Shown: piece after piece, positions 53,229-61,395 of the stretch
Position numbering within the stretch: the first letter of the stretch is position 1
How the letters are laid out: every line of letters starts with the position of its first letter
NCBI RefSeq assembly: GCF_963975345.1
Contig: NZ_CAXBGE010000004.1
Span: forward strand, 62,001-126,000
Direction: 5' to 3'
Source: Maricaulis sp963975345
GTDB taxonomy: Bacteria > Pseudomonadota > Alphaproteobacteria > Caulobacterales > Maricaulaceae
DNA: 64,000 bases
Notes under the pieces: generated by a model
The model's input: the letters and a program-made list of their open reading frames with translations, nothing else
The model's database searches: none
Told to the model about the DNA's origin: nothing
Program-made: the position numbers and the translations under genes

Positions 53229-54209
53229 TCATCCCAACGCCATCGCCGCCCGCCGCGCATAATAGGTCACAATCCCGCTCGCCCCGGCGCGCTTGAACGC
53301 CAGCAGGCTCTCGAGCATGCAGCGTTCGCCATCGATCCAGCCATTGGCGGCGGCGGCCTCGATCATGGCGTACTCACCCGAAACCTGAAAAGCGAAGACG
53401 GGGATGTCGAAATTGTCGGCCAGCAGGCGCACGATATCGAGATAGGGCAGGCCCGGCTTGACCATCACCATGTCGGCGCCCTCGGCAATGTCGAGCTCGA
53501 CTTCGCGCAAGGCTTCGGCGGCATTGCCGGGATTCATCTGATAGGTCTTCTTGTCGCCTTTCAGCGCTGCCGCCGAGCCGATCGCCTCGCGATACGGCCC
53601 GTAAAAGCCCGAAGCGTATTTGGCGGCGTAGGAGAGGATCATCGTATTGCTGTGACCCTCCGCCTCGAGCGCCTCGCGGATGGCGCCGATGCGGCCATCC
53701 ATCATGTCGGACGGGGCGCAGACATCGCAGCCCGCTTCCGCTTGCACCAGAGCCTGTTCGATCAGGCGCTCGATGGTGGCGTCATTATCAATGGTCTCGC
53801 CGTCGAGCACGCCGTCATGGCCGTGGGTGGTGAAAGGATCGAGTGCGACATCGCAGATCACCCCGAGATTGGGCGCGGCGGCCTTGATGGTGCGAATCGC
53901 GTTGGGGATCAGCCCGTTGCGATTGAGCGCTTCGGAACCGTCCTCGTCCTTCTTGGCGGGGTCGATATGCGGGAAAATGGCCAGCGCCGGTATCCCCAGC
54001 GCCTGGGCTTCCTTGGCGGCCTTGGCGAGGCCCTTCAGCGTCAGGCGTTCGACGCCCGGCATGGCGGCGATCGGCTCGGGTGTGTCCTGGTCGGTGATGA
54101 CGACCGACCAGATCAGGTCGTTGCTGGTGAGGGCGTTTTCCTGCACGAGGCGGCGCGTCCAGTCGTGCTGGCGCAGGCGGCGCAGGCGGGTGGCGGGGAA
54201 GAGGCCCAT
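53229..54209 (-). CDS. hemB: Delta-aminolevulinic acid dehydratase, Mg-type
   Basis: A 326-residue porphobilinogen synthase that condenses two ALA molecules. Schiff-base lysines are in LSYAAKYASGFYGP and MVKPGLPYLDIV. The metal-site loop reads DVALDPFTTHGHDG, where zinc-type enzymes have a Cys-rich version, so this is the cysteine-free Mg/K-dependent type known from alphaproteobacteria. Other signatures are CDVCAPSDMMDGRIGAIRE. The substrate comes from the hemA product at 59.2 kb. Confidence 0.96.
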   Translation of the reverse strand: MGLFPATRLRRLRQHDWTRRLVQENALTSNDLIWSVVITDQDTPEPIAAMPGVERLTLKGLAKAAKEAQALGIPALAIFPHIDPAKKDEDGSEALNRNGLIPNAIRTIKAAAPNLGVICDVALDPFTTHGHDGVLDGETIDNDATIERLIEQALVQAEAGCDVCAPSDMMDGRIGAIREALEAEGHSNTMILSYAAKYASGFYGPYREAIGSAAALKGDKKTYQMNPGNAAEALREVELDIAEGADMVMVKPGLPYLDIVRLLADNFDIPVFAFQVSGEYAMIEAAAANGWIDGERCMLESLLAFKRAGASGIVTYYARRAAMALG

Positions 54210-54330
54210 GGGTCTTGTCCTTGTCTGGTGGTGGTCTCGTCAAACATCACAAACTTGCGGCACTAACTTGCAGCATTGGCGCGGTCGCGATACGCCATCA
54301 CAAACATTCATAGCTGACAGGAAGCCCGCT

Positions 54331-55467
54331 GTGCACTTCGCTCTCACTGAAGATCAGATACTGATTCAGGACGCCGCCCGCAAATTCTCAAACGACCGCC
54401 TCAAGCCTAATGCGGCGCGTTGGGATGAGGAGAAGCATTTCCCGGTCGACGCGCTGCGCGATGCTGCTGCGATGGGCTTTGCCGGGATTTATACCCGCGA
54501 GGATGTCGGCGGCTCCGGGCTGTCGCGGCTCGATGCCTGTCTGATCTTCGAACAATTATCGCGCGGATGTGTCGCAACGGCTGCCTTCCTGTCGATCCAC
54601 AATATGTGTTCCTGGATGATCGACACCTGGGGCACCGAGGAGCAGCGCCAGCGCTTCCTGCCCGACATGATGTCGATGGACAAGATTGCCTCCTACTGCC
54701 TGACTGAGCCGGGTGCCGGTTCCGATGCGGCCAGCCTGCGCACAAAAGCCGTGCGCGATGGCGACCACTATGTGCTCAACGGTGCCAAGGCCTTCATCTC
54801 CGGCGCTGGGACCTCGGATTATTACATCGTCATGTGCCGCACCGGCGGCGAGGGCCCCAAGGGCATCTCCACCCTGGTGGTCGAGAAGGACACGCCGGGC
54901 CTCACCTTCGGTGCCAATGAAAAGAAAATGGGTTGGAATGCTCAGCCGACCCGTGTGGTCAGCTTCGCCGATTGCCGTGTTCCTGTCGCCAACCGTCTCG
55001 CCGATGAGGGCATGGGCTTCACCCTGGCGATGAAGGGGCTCAATGGCGGCCGCATCAATATCGGGGCCTGTTCGCTCGGCGGTGCCAGCGAAGCGCTGGA
55101 CCAGGCGCTCGATTATGTCTCGACACGGCAGCAATTCGGTCGCCCGATCGGCCAGTTCCAAGTCTCGCAATTCAAACTCGCCGACATGGCAACTGAGCTC
55201 GAAGCCTCACGCCTGATGCTCTACCGCGCTGCCGCCTCGGTCGATGCCGACGACCCGTCAGCGGCGAAATATTGCGCCATGGCCAAGCGTTTCGCGACCG
55301 ATGCCTGTTTTGACATCGCCAACCAGGCGCTGCAGCTGCATGGCGGCTATGGCTATCTCAAGGATTACCCACTCGAGCGCATCGTTCGCGATTTGCGGGT
55401 GCACCAGATCCTGGAAGGCACCAATGAGATCATGCGCGTCATCATCGCCAAGGATTTGATGCGCTAG
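54331..55467 (+). CDS. Acyl-CoA dehydrogenase, isobutyryl-CoA dehydrogenase-like
   Basis: A 378-residue FAD enzyme of the ACAD family. Signatures are YCLTEPGAGSDAASLRTKA, ASRLMLYRAAASVD and the C-terminal ALQLHGGYGYLKDYPLERIV. The catalytic Glu lies in VHQILEGTNEIMRVI, the position used by short- and branched-chain members. Because 3-hydroxyisobutyryl-CoA hydrolase and 3-hydroxyisobutyrate dehydrogenase genes follow, isobutyryl-CoA (valine) is the likely substrate. The start is a GTG at 54331 with AGGAAG 6 bases upstream; the longer frame overlaps hemB. Confidence 0.92.
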   Translation: MHFALTEDQILIQDAARKFSNDRLKPNAARWDEEKHFPVDALRDAAAMGFAGIYTREDVGGSGLSRLDACLIFEQLSRGCVATAAFLSIHNMCSWMIDTWGTEEQRQRFLPDMMSMDKIASYCLTEPGAGSDAASLRTKAVRDGDHYVLNGAKAFISGAGTSDYYIVMCRTGGEGPKGISTLVVEKDTPGLTFGANEKKMGWNAQPTRVVSFADCRVPVANRLADEGMGFTLAMKGLNGGRINIGACSLGGASEALDQALDYVSTRQQFGRPIGQFQVSQFKLADMATELEASRLMLYRAAASVDADDPSAAKYCAMAKRFATDACFDIANQALQLHGGYGYLKDYPLERIVRDLRVHQILEGTNEIMRVIIAKDLMR

Positions 55468-55539
55468 GAGCATTTTCAGCAAGAGTGGGAACCGGTTTTG
55501 CGGTTCGAAAATACGACAAGGCGAAGAGCAGGAGCGGGC

Positions 55540-55944
55540 ATGGCCGAAGACGCACCCCACCGAAAATTCGCCTCCACCATGGAGGCCTTCGAGCATGCCT
55601 GCGCTGAGCATGACACCGAGATTGTGGCGGAACAGCCCATGCTGGCCATGGTGCTTGAATCGGTTACCGATGCGGGTGAACGCGCCGAAGGTGATGGCTG
55701 TGCCGTTCTGACTTTGAAAGTCGCATCCGAAGATGACGGTTTCGTCGTCATTTCCCGCACAACCTTCCCGCCGAAACAAAGGCTGAATCCAGGAGATCTT
55801 GTCTGCTGGGTGCCCTTGCAACAGGACGCCGAACTCGCCGCACGCGCCCAGGATTCGCGCTTCGGCTGGGTCGGTCTGGCCTTCGCCACATTCGAGCCGG
55901 AATGGATCGAGGATGAATGGGTGGTGCGCGAGTTTTTCGAATGA
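55540..55944 (+). CDS. Acidic protein of unknown function in the valine operon
   Basis: A 134-residue soluble, acidic protein rich in Glu/Asp, with blocks FEHACAEHDTEIV, VLESVTDAGERAEGDGCAVL and VCWVPLQQDAELAARAQDSR. No domain or motif is recognised, and no signal or membrane segment is present. GGAG lies 5 bases upstream of the ATG, supporting the start. It stands 72 bases after the acyl-CoA dehydrogenase gene and 97 before the next unknown. The codon pattern is like that of the neighbours. It may be a small accessory of the operon, but this is guesswork. Confidence 0.7.
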   Translation: MAEDAPHRKFASTMEAFEHACAEHDTEIVAEQPMLAMVLESVTDAGERAEGDGCAVLTLKVASEDDGFVVISRTTFPPKQRLNPGDLVCWVPLQQDAELAARAQDSRFGWVGLAFATFEPEWIEDEWVVREFFE

Positions 55945-56041
55945 CGGCGCGGCGCTGAACTGGTGTCCAGAGACAGCCGCTGTTGACGGTGGCGCGGGCA
56001 AACGCCATCCCTTGTCATGATATAAGCGAACCGGAATTGTC

Positions 56042-56506
56042 ATGACGCAGGAGCTTGAGGTGCTGGACGAGGGCCAAAAGGGCTGGCTCTCCTGGATCGT
56101 GGCGCGCGATCTCTCTGCCCGGTCCGCGCGACACCGTCTGGATTCATTGGCTCAGCGCATGGTGCTGGTTGGAAATGGAACAGTGGGGCGTCCTATAGGG
56201 AAGAGCTGGCTGGAGATTTCCCGTGAGGACGCCGAGCTGCGGGCTCACAATTTTGCCAAGACCGGTATTGCCTATGCGCTCAGAGACCGGCTGCGGCCTG
56301 GTCTTGAGGAACCAAGGGTTCGGATGTTTTTCGAGCGTTTCACGGGACAGGCGCGAGTTTTTTCGAATTGGGGTTCTGGTTTGAGTCTGGCTCTCGGTGG
56401 TGGGCTTTCCAGTTGGGAACCGATTTCAGAGTCGACATTTGACATGGCGTTCGGATTGACTGACGGCGACCTGGTTGGAATTTTTTGTATCGAGGACGAG
56501 GATTAG
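56042..56506 (+). CDS. Protein of unknown function in the valine operon
   Basis: A 154-residue soluble protein with blocks LSWIVARDLSARSARHRLDSL, LRAHNFAKTGIAYALRDRL (helical) and GLSLALGGGLSSWEPISE. It ends in the acidic IFCIEDED. I do not recognise the family and see no membrane segment or catalytic motif. It precedes the hydrolase gene by only 4 bases, so co-translation is likely. The preceding intergenic 97 bases lack a clear promoter. Confidence 0.65.
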   Translation: MTQELEVLDEGQKGWLSWIVARDLSARSARHRLDSLAQRMVLVGNGTVGRPIGKSWLEISREDAELRAHNFAKTGIAYALRDRLRPGLEEPRVRMFFERFTGQARVFSNWGSGLSLALGGGLSSWEPISESTFDMAFGLTDGDLVGIFCIEDED

Positions 56507-56510
56507 CTGA

Positions 56511-57572
56511 GTGACCGAAGAACCCGAAATCATCGCCCGCAAGACCGGCCATATCGGCCGCATCACCCTCAATCGCCCCAAGGCGCTCAATGCGCTGACC
56601 CATGGCATGTGCCTGGCGATGATCGAGGCGCTGCAGGCCTGGCGCGAGGACGATGCCGTGCAGGCTGTCGTCGTCGACGGGGCCGGGGAGAAGGGGTTTT
56701 GTGCCGGCGGCGATATCCTCAAGCTTCACGATAGCGGCAAGGCCGGCGATGATAATGCCTGGCTGTTCTGGCGGGATGAGTACCGGCTCAACACGCTGAT
56801 CCATCACTATCCCAAACCCTATGTCGCGCTGATCGACGGTATCGTCATGGGTGGCGGGGTCGGCGTGTCGGTGCATGGCTCGCACCGTGTTGCCGGTGAT
56901 CGGACGATGTTTGCCATGCCGGAAACCGGGATCGGCTTTCACCCCGATGTCGGCGGCGCCTGGTTCCTGCCGAGGCTGGGCGGCGAGATCGGGACCTGGA
57001 TGGGCCTGACTGGTGCGCGCCTGAAGGCGCCCGATTGCATCGCGGCTGGCTTGGCCACGCATTATTGTCCGTCTGGCCAAAACGAGGCCTTGATTGCGGC
57101 GCTGGAGAGTGCGGATCTGGCCGGCGAAGATGCGCTGGAAGTGTTGTTGGAGGAATTCTCCGGTGATCCCGGGACGAGCGATCTGGCCCTGACCCGCACC
57201 CTGATCGACGCCGCCTTCGCCGGCGATAGCGTCGAGCCGATGGTGACGCGGATGGTTGAGGCTGGCGATGCTTGGTCGTTGAAACAGGTCAAGATTTTGG
57301 CGAGTAAGTCGCCGACTGCGTTGAAGCTGACCCTGGCCGCCTTGCGTGCCGGTGCCGATTTGAGCTTTGAGGGCGTGATGCGGCAAGATTTGCGGCTCAG
57401 CGCTTGGTGCCTGACCGGGACGGATTTCTATGAGGGCGTGCGCGCTGTCATTATCGACAAGGACAATACGCCAGTCTGGGCGCCAGCCAGCTTGGCCGAA
57501 GTTGATGATCTGGCGATCGCTGCGGCATTTGCGCCGCTTGACGAGCAACATGAAATGACTTTCCTCGACTGA
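56511..57572 (+). CDS. 3-hydroxyisobutyryl-CoA hydrolase (HIBCH) family
   Basis: A 353-residue crotonase-fold enzyme. The length and the block SHRVAGDRTMFAMPETGIGF, then HPDVGGAWFLPRLGGEIG, mark the HIBCH branch rather than enoyl-CoA hydratase; the conserved Glu and Asp there are used for thioester hydrolysis. The oxyanion-hole part is DGAGEKGFCAGGDILKLH. It releases 3-hydroxyisobutyrate in valine breakdown, the substrate of the next enzyme. The start is a GTG at 56511, with a GGA-rich stretch upstream. Confidence 0.92.
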   Translation: MTEEPEIIARKTGHIGRITLNRPKALNALTHGMCLAMIEALQAWREDDAVQAVVVDGAGEKGFCAGGDILKLHDSGKAGDDNAWLFWRDEYRLNTLIHHYPKPYVALIDGIVMGGGVGVSVHGSHRVAGDRTMFAMPETGIGFHPDVGGAWFLPRLGGEIGTWMGLTGARLKAPDCIAAGLATHYCPSGQNEALIAALESADLAGEDALEVLLEEFSGDPGTSDLALTRTLIDAAFAGDSVEPMVTRMVEAGDAWSLKQVKILASKSPTALKLTLAALRAGADLSFEGVMRQDLRLSAWCLTGTDFYEGVRAVIIDKDNTPVWAPASLAEVDDLAIAAAFAPLDEQHEMTFLD

Positions 57573-57617
57573 GGCCAAGGCCGAGCGGGTTCAACAACGC
57601 AATACGGGAGATTTCAC

Positions 57618-58511
57618 ATGGCGATCATCGCATTCATCGGCCTGGGCAATATGGGCTCAGGCATGGCGGCTAATCTCGTCAAGGCCGGCCATCAGGTTCA
57701 GGCGTTCGACCTCAGCGCGGCCGCCCTGGCGCATGCGGTCGAAAGTGGCGCGAAAGCTGCCAAGTCGACCGCCGACGCCGTTGCCGGCGCGGCTGCCGTC
57801 GTCACCATGTTGCCAGCGGGCAAGCATGTGCGCGCCGTCTACGCCAATGACGTCTTTCCCGCTGCCGCGCCGGGCACACTCTTCCTCGATTGTTCGACCA
57901 TTGATGTCGATAGCGCCCGCTTCGTCGGCAAGGCCGCGACCGAAAAAGGTTTCCGTTTTGTCGATGCGCCGGTCTCCGGCGGCGTCGCTGCGGCAGCGGC
58001 TGGGACACTGACCTTCATGGTTGGCGGTGCCGAGGCTGATTTCGCGGTCGCCGAGCCGATCCTCAAAGCGATGGGCAAGGCGATCCTGCATGCCGGCGAT
58101 ACCGGCTCAGGCCAGGCGGCGAAGATCTGCAATAACATGCTCCTGGGTATCACCATGATCGGCACGTGTGAGGCTTTCGCGCTGGCCGAGAAGCTGGGGC
58201 TCGATCAACAAAAATTCTTCGACATTTCGTCGAAAGCTTCCGGCCAGTCCTGGTCGATGACGAGCTATTGCCCGGTCGCCGGTCCAATCCCGACGACGCC
58301 GGCCAATAACGGCTACAAGCCCGGCTTTGCGACCGCGATGATGTTGAAGGATCTCAAACTGGCCCAGGACGCGGCCCAGGCCTCCGGCGCCTCGACCCCG
58401 CTCGGTGCCCAAGCCGAAGCACTCTACGCCATGTTCGGCAATCTTGGCGGACAGGAGCTCGACTTTTCGGCCATCTACAAAATGCTTAACGGGAGCTGGA
58501 AGGCCGATTAA
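57618..58511 (+). CDS. mmsB: 3-hydroxyisobutyrate dehydrogenase
   Basis: A 297-residue NAD+ beta-hydroxyacid dehydrogenase that oxidises 3-hydroxyisobutyrate to methylmalonate semialdehyde. The Rossmann motif is FIGLGNMGSGMAANLVKAGH, the substrate motif is FVDAPVSGGVAAAAAGTLTF and the catalytic Lys is in GSGQAAKICNNMLLGI. Context with the acyl-CoA dehydrogenase and HIBCH makes the assignment firm. GGGAG precedes the ATG. The next pathway enzyme, methylmalonate semialdehyde dehydrogenase (mmsA), is not in the window. Confidence 0.94.
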   Translation: MAIIAFIGLGNMGSGMAANLVKAGHQVQAFDLSAAALAHAVESGAKAAKSTADAVAGAAAVVTMLPAGKHVRAVYANDVFPAAAPGTLFLDCSTIDVDSARFVGKAATEKGFRFVDAPVSGGVAAAAAGTLTFMVGGAEADFAVAEPILKAMGKAILHAGDTGSGQAAKICNNMLLGITMIGTCEAFALAEKLGLDQQKFFDISSKASGQSWSMTSYCPVAGPIPTTPANNGYKPGFATAMMLKDLKLAQDAAQASGASTPLGAQAEALYAMFGNLGGQELDFSAIYKMLNGSWKAD

Positions 58512-58578
58512 GCGCTTTTTAGCCTGTTGCTGCTAGCGTCCCACCCAAGGATCAGAACGATCAGGTGGAGTGGGTAAC

Positions 58579-59070
58579 ATGGCATTGGCAGAGAAACTGG
58601 TTCCGGATGCGAATCCCGACACGCAATATCTTGAACTGCTGCAGCTGGTCGAACGCCTGCATCGGCAATTGCTCGATGTGGTCAAGGACGAGCTTGATCG
58701 CGACAATCTCGATGATCTCAACAGCGTTCAGGCGCTGTTGCTGTTCAATATCGGTGACCAGGAATTGACGGCCGGCGAGCTTCGCACACGCGGCCATTAC
58801 CTCGGCTCCAATGTCTCCTATAATCTGAAAAAGCTGGTTGATGCCGGCTATATCCGCCATGAGCGTTCGGCGGTCGACCGCCGCGCCGTGCGGGTTTCGC
58901 TGACCGAACGCGGCACGGCCGTGTGTGCCAAGCTTTCAGCCCTGTTCGAACGTCAGGGCACCTCGCTGAGCCCGGTTGGCGGTGTCGATGCCGACAGTCT
59001 ACCGGCCGTCAACACTGCGCTGACCCGTATCGAGCGTTTTTGGGCCGATCACATCCGTTTCCGGATGTAG
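58579..59070 (+). CDS. MarR-family transcriptional regulator, LdtR-like
   Basis: A 163-residue winged-helix repressor. The core is LNSVQALLLFNIGDQELTAG (helices) then LGSNVSYNLKKLVDAGYIRH (recognition helix), with the wing in HERSAVDRRAVRVSLTERG. The sequence resembles LdtR-type MarR proteins of alphaproteobacteria, which control L,D-transpeptidase and stress genes; that link is from family resemblance. The start at 58579 is chosen over a GTG at 58570 because AGGTGGAG lies 8 bases upstream. It may or may not control the valine operon just before it. Confidence 0.87.
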   Translation: MALAEKLVPDANPDTQYLELLQLVERLHRQLLDVVKDELDRDNLDDLNSVQALLLFNIGDQELTAGELRTRGHYLGSNVSYNLKKLVDAGYIRHERSAVDRRAVRVSLTERGTAVCAKLSALFERQGTSLSPVGGVDADSLPAVNTALTRIERFWADHIRFRM

Positions 59071-59193
59071 GCGGATTTCCCTGACTGCGATTTTTTGAGG
59101 GTGCGGCGCTTCGTCCATTCGCGGCGCGCGCGTTAACGGTCTATATGTCGATTCAAGCTTGATTGATCGTCGCAGACCGCTAACGAGGCCGGC

Positions 59194-60417
59194 ATGGATT
59201 ACCAGAACGCGTTTGAAACGGCCGTGCGCCGCGTGAAAGCTGAAGGTCGCTACCGCGTCTTCGCCAATCTTCTGCGACGCAAGGGCGAGTTCCCCGTTGC
59301 CCGCTGGCGCTCTCCCGAGGGCCAAGTGAAGGACGTCACGGTCTGGTGTTCCAATGATTATCTCGGCATGGGTCAATTGCCCTGCGTCGTGGAGTCGATG
59401 AAGAAAGCCATTGATGATGTTGGCTCCGGCGCCGGTGGCACCCGCAATATTTCGGGCACCACTCACTATCATGTCGAACTGGAGCGTTCGCTCGCTGATC
59501 TTCATGACAAGGATTCGGCACTGCTCTTCACCTCGGGCTATATCTCCAATGAGGCGACGATATCGACACTGGGCAAAATTCTGCCCGGCCTGATTATTTT
59601 CTCCGACGAACTCAATCACGCCTCGATGATTGCCGGCGTGCGCGGTGCGGGCTGCGAAAAGCATGTCTGGCGCCATAATGACGTCGCGCATTTGGAAGAA
59701 TTGCTGGCCGCTGCCCCCAAGGGCGCGCCAAAACTGATTGCGTTCGAATCCGTCTATTCGATGGATGGCGATATCGGTCCGATCAAGGCCGTCTGCGATC
59801 TGGCCGATAAATACAATGCCCTGACCTATCTCGACGAAGTCCACGCCGTCGGCCTGTACGGCCTGCGCGGCGGTGGTATCGCCGAACGCGAAGGGTTGAT
59901 GAACCGGATCGACATTATCGAAGGCACGCTGGGCAAGGCCTATGGCGTCATGGGGGGGTATATCGCCGCCGACGGGGCTATTGTCGATGCGATCCGTTCG
60001 ATGGCCTCCGGCTTCATATTCACAACCGCGCTACCGCCGGCTCTGGTGGCGGGTGCCCGCGCCAGCGTTGAATACCTGAAGTCAGCGCATGAATTGCGCG
60101 AGAAGCATCAGGAGCGGGCGGCGACCGTGAAGGCGCGTCTGGCTGAGGCTGGTTTCCCGGTGATGCCATCGCAGACCCACATCGTCCCGATCCATGTTGG
60201 CGATCCGGTGTTGTGCAAGCGCATGACCGACATGCTGCTCGACGAGCACGGCATCTATGTCCAGCCGATCAACTATCCCACCGTGCCCAAGGGCACTGAG
60301 CGTCTGCGCTTGACGCCGACGCCGCTGCATACCGATGCGATGATTGACGCGCTGATCGAAGCGCTGCACCAGGTGTGGCAGAGCGCCTCCAAACAGGACG
60401 TGGCGGTCAGCGGATGA
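59194..60417 (+). CDS. hemA: 5-aminolevulinate synthase (C4 pathway)
   Basis: A 407-residue PLP enzyme that makes ALA from glycine and succinyl-CoA, the alphaproteobacterial route to haem. The PLP lysine is in EGTLGKAYGVMGGYIAA, the glycine-binding block is GSGAGGTRNISGTTHYH, and FVFTTALPP-like sequence (FIFTTALPPALVAGA) is family-typical. A palindrome TCAAGCTTGA (59153-59162) in the leader might be a regulatory site but is unproven. It overlaps nothing and is followed 13 bases later by a small gene. Confidence 0.97.
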   Translation: MDYQNAFETAVRRVKAEGRYRVFANLLRRKGEFPVARWRSPEGQVKDVTVWCSNDYLGMGQLPCVVESMKKAIDDVGSGAGGTRNISGTTHYHVELERSLADLHDKDSALLFTSGYISNEATISTLGKILPGLIIFSDELNHASMIAGVRGAGCEKHVWRHNDVAHLEELLAAAPKGAPKLIAFESVYSMDGDIGPIKAVCDLADKYNALTYLDEVHAVGLYGLRGGGIAEREGLMNRIDIIEGTLGKAYGVMGGYIAADGAIVDAIRSMASGFIFTTALPPALVAGARASVEYLKSAHELREKHQERAATVKARLAEAGFPVMPSQTHIVPIHVGDPVLCKRMTDMLLDEHGIYVQPINYPTVPKGTERLRLTPTPLHTDAMIDALIEALHQVWQSASKQDVAVSG

Positions 60418-60430
60418 GGTTGGTGTCTCG

Positions 60431-60667
60431 ATGAGTGATCGCGAGATCTATATCGAGACCCAACAGGTCGGGGGTAGTGTTCGCGTTGCCGTCGTCGATG
60501 CAGCGACCGGCGAGGAAGTTGTGTTCCAAGTACCGCCGCGCACGACCAAGAACGAAATCAATCAACTGGCGCTCGCCAAACTGGCTTGGAAAATGGGTCG
60601 GATCGATCCGGAAAGCCCGGACGAAAAACGGCCGGGCACAAGGCCCGGCCGCGGTATTTCGGTTTGA
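60431..60667 (+). CDS. Small conserved protein following hemA
   Basis: A 78-residue protein with SDREIYIETQQVGGSVRVAVVDAATGEEVVFQVPP, here only in part, and NQLALAKLAWKM at its centre. It resembles the small uncharacterised protein often found after hemA in alphaproteobacteria (possibly DUF6898; from memory). The last third (about residues 66-76) overlaps the minus-strand terminator of mucR, so its sequence is shaped by that hairpin. Function unknown. Confidence 0.7.
   Translation: MSDREIYIETQQVGGSVRVAVVDAATGEEVVFQVPPRTTKNEINQLALAKLAWKMGRIDPESPDEKRPGTRPGRGISV
60624..60651 (-). terminator. Intrinsic terminator of mucR, inside the neighbouring ORF
   Basis: CGGCCGGGC (60629-60637) pairs with GCCCGGCCG (60643-60651) around a 5-base loop. 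On the minus strand a TTTTT (A5 at 60624-60628) follows. It lies 36 bases past the mucR stop and is encoded within the 3' end of the small gene on the other strand. Confidence 0.85.
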
Positions 60668-60686
60668 AATCTGACTGCAGGACGCG

Positions 60687-61109
60687 TCAGGCTTCTTTCT
60701 TGCCCCGACCCAGGCCGATATCCTTGGCAAACTGCGAGCGCTTGCGTGAATAGGCCGGTGCCACCATTGGGTAATCCGAAGGCAAATTCCATTTCCGGCG
60801 GTAGTCGTCTGGCGACATGTTGTATTGCGAGCGCAAATAGCGCTTCAGCATTTTGAGCTTTTTGCCATCTTCCAGGCAGACGATGTAATCATCGCTAATG
60901 GACTTTGCGACGGACACGGCAGGTTTCGATTTCGTTTCCTGCTTCAGTTCAACGCCCGAAACTTCTTTCATTGCGGTGTGGACCGAGCGAATCAACTCGG
61001 GCACATTTTCCGCGGGCATCGAGTTGTGAGACAGGTAGGATGCAACCACATCCGTCGTCATCCGCAATAGTTCTTCTTGATCAACTGCCATAATATTTTC
61101 TTCTGACAT
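60687..61109 (-). CDS. mucR: MucR/Ros-family transcriptional regulator
   Basis: A 140-residue regulator of the MucR family, H-NS-like proteins that bind AT-rich DNA and control cell-cycle, surface and virulence genes in alphaproteobacteria. The DNA-binding half is IVCLEDGKKLKMLKRYLRSQ then YNMSPDDYRRKWNLPSDYPM. Of the four Ros zinc ligands only C78 is kept; the others are D81, Y91 and Q95, so the site cannot bind zinc in the classical way. The N-terminal half (about residues 1-60) is the oligomerisation domain. An alternative start is 61091. Its 286-base AT-rich upstream gap is a natural site for autoregulation. Confidence 0.93.
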   Translation of the reverse strand: MSEENIMAVDQEELLRMTTDVVASYLSHNSMPAENVPELIRSVHTAMKEVSGVELKQETKSKPAVSVAKSISDDYIVCLEDGKKLKMLKRYLRSQYNMSPDDYRRKWNLPSDYPMVAPAYSRKRSQFAKDIGLGRGKKEA

Positions 61110-61395
61110 AGTTCAGGCCTTTCAAATTCGCTTGGCGTGTTCGGGGGAGGGCGTGCCAGTTCAATACTTATTTCTTAATGTATATTGTGAGTTGCTCTCC
61201 AGTTCAAGCACTAAAGCATGAATAGCGGTAATCACATATCGTATGGAGCGTGGTTCGAAATATGGCGCAATCCAGTTGCGCGTTCTGAATTTCGTCCTGC
61301 CTGATGCGCAACTCGGTGCTTGTTTGTCGCGGGAACCGGCCTTATCAAATCGGCGCCCGTAGATACGTTCGTGTGCGCGTCAAAGAGGACAGGTT
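61110..61395. other. Gap between divergent mucR and glyA, probable promoters
   Basis: This 286-base interval is AT-rich for about 100 bases near mucR (around 61160-61260), with runs such as ATACTTATTTCTTAATGTATATTG, given here only in part. MucR binds AT-rich DNA, so self-control is likely (inference). Towards glyA it is GC-rich. I looked for a glycine riboswitch and found no matching core. Confidence 0.5.

Noticed and set aside
59153..59162. TCAAGCTTGA palindrome before hemA as an FNR or other known box
   Set aside because: It does not fit the TTGAT-N4-ATCAA FNR pattern, and a 10-base palindrome is weak evidence by itself.
61110..61395. Glycine riboswitch before glyA
   Set aside because: No tandem glycine-aptamer core was found by eye.
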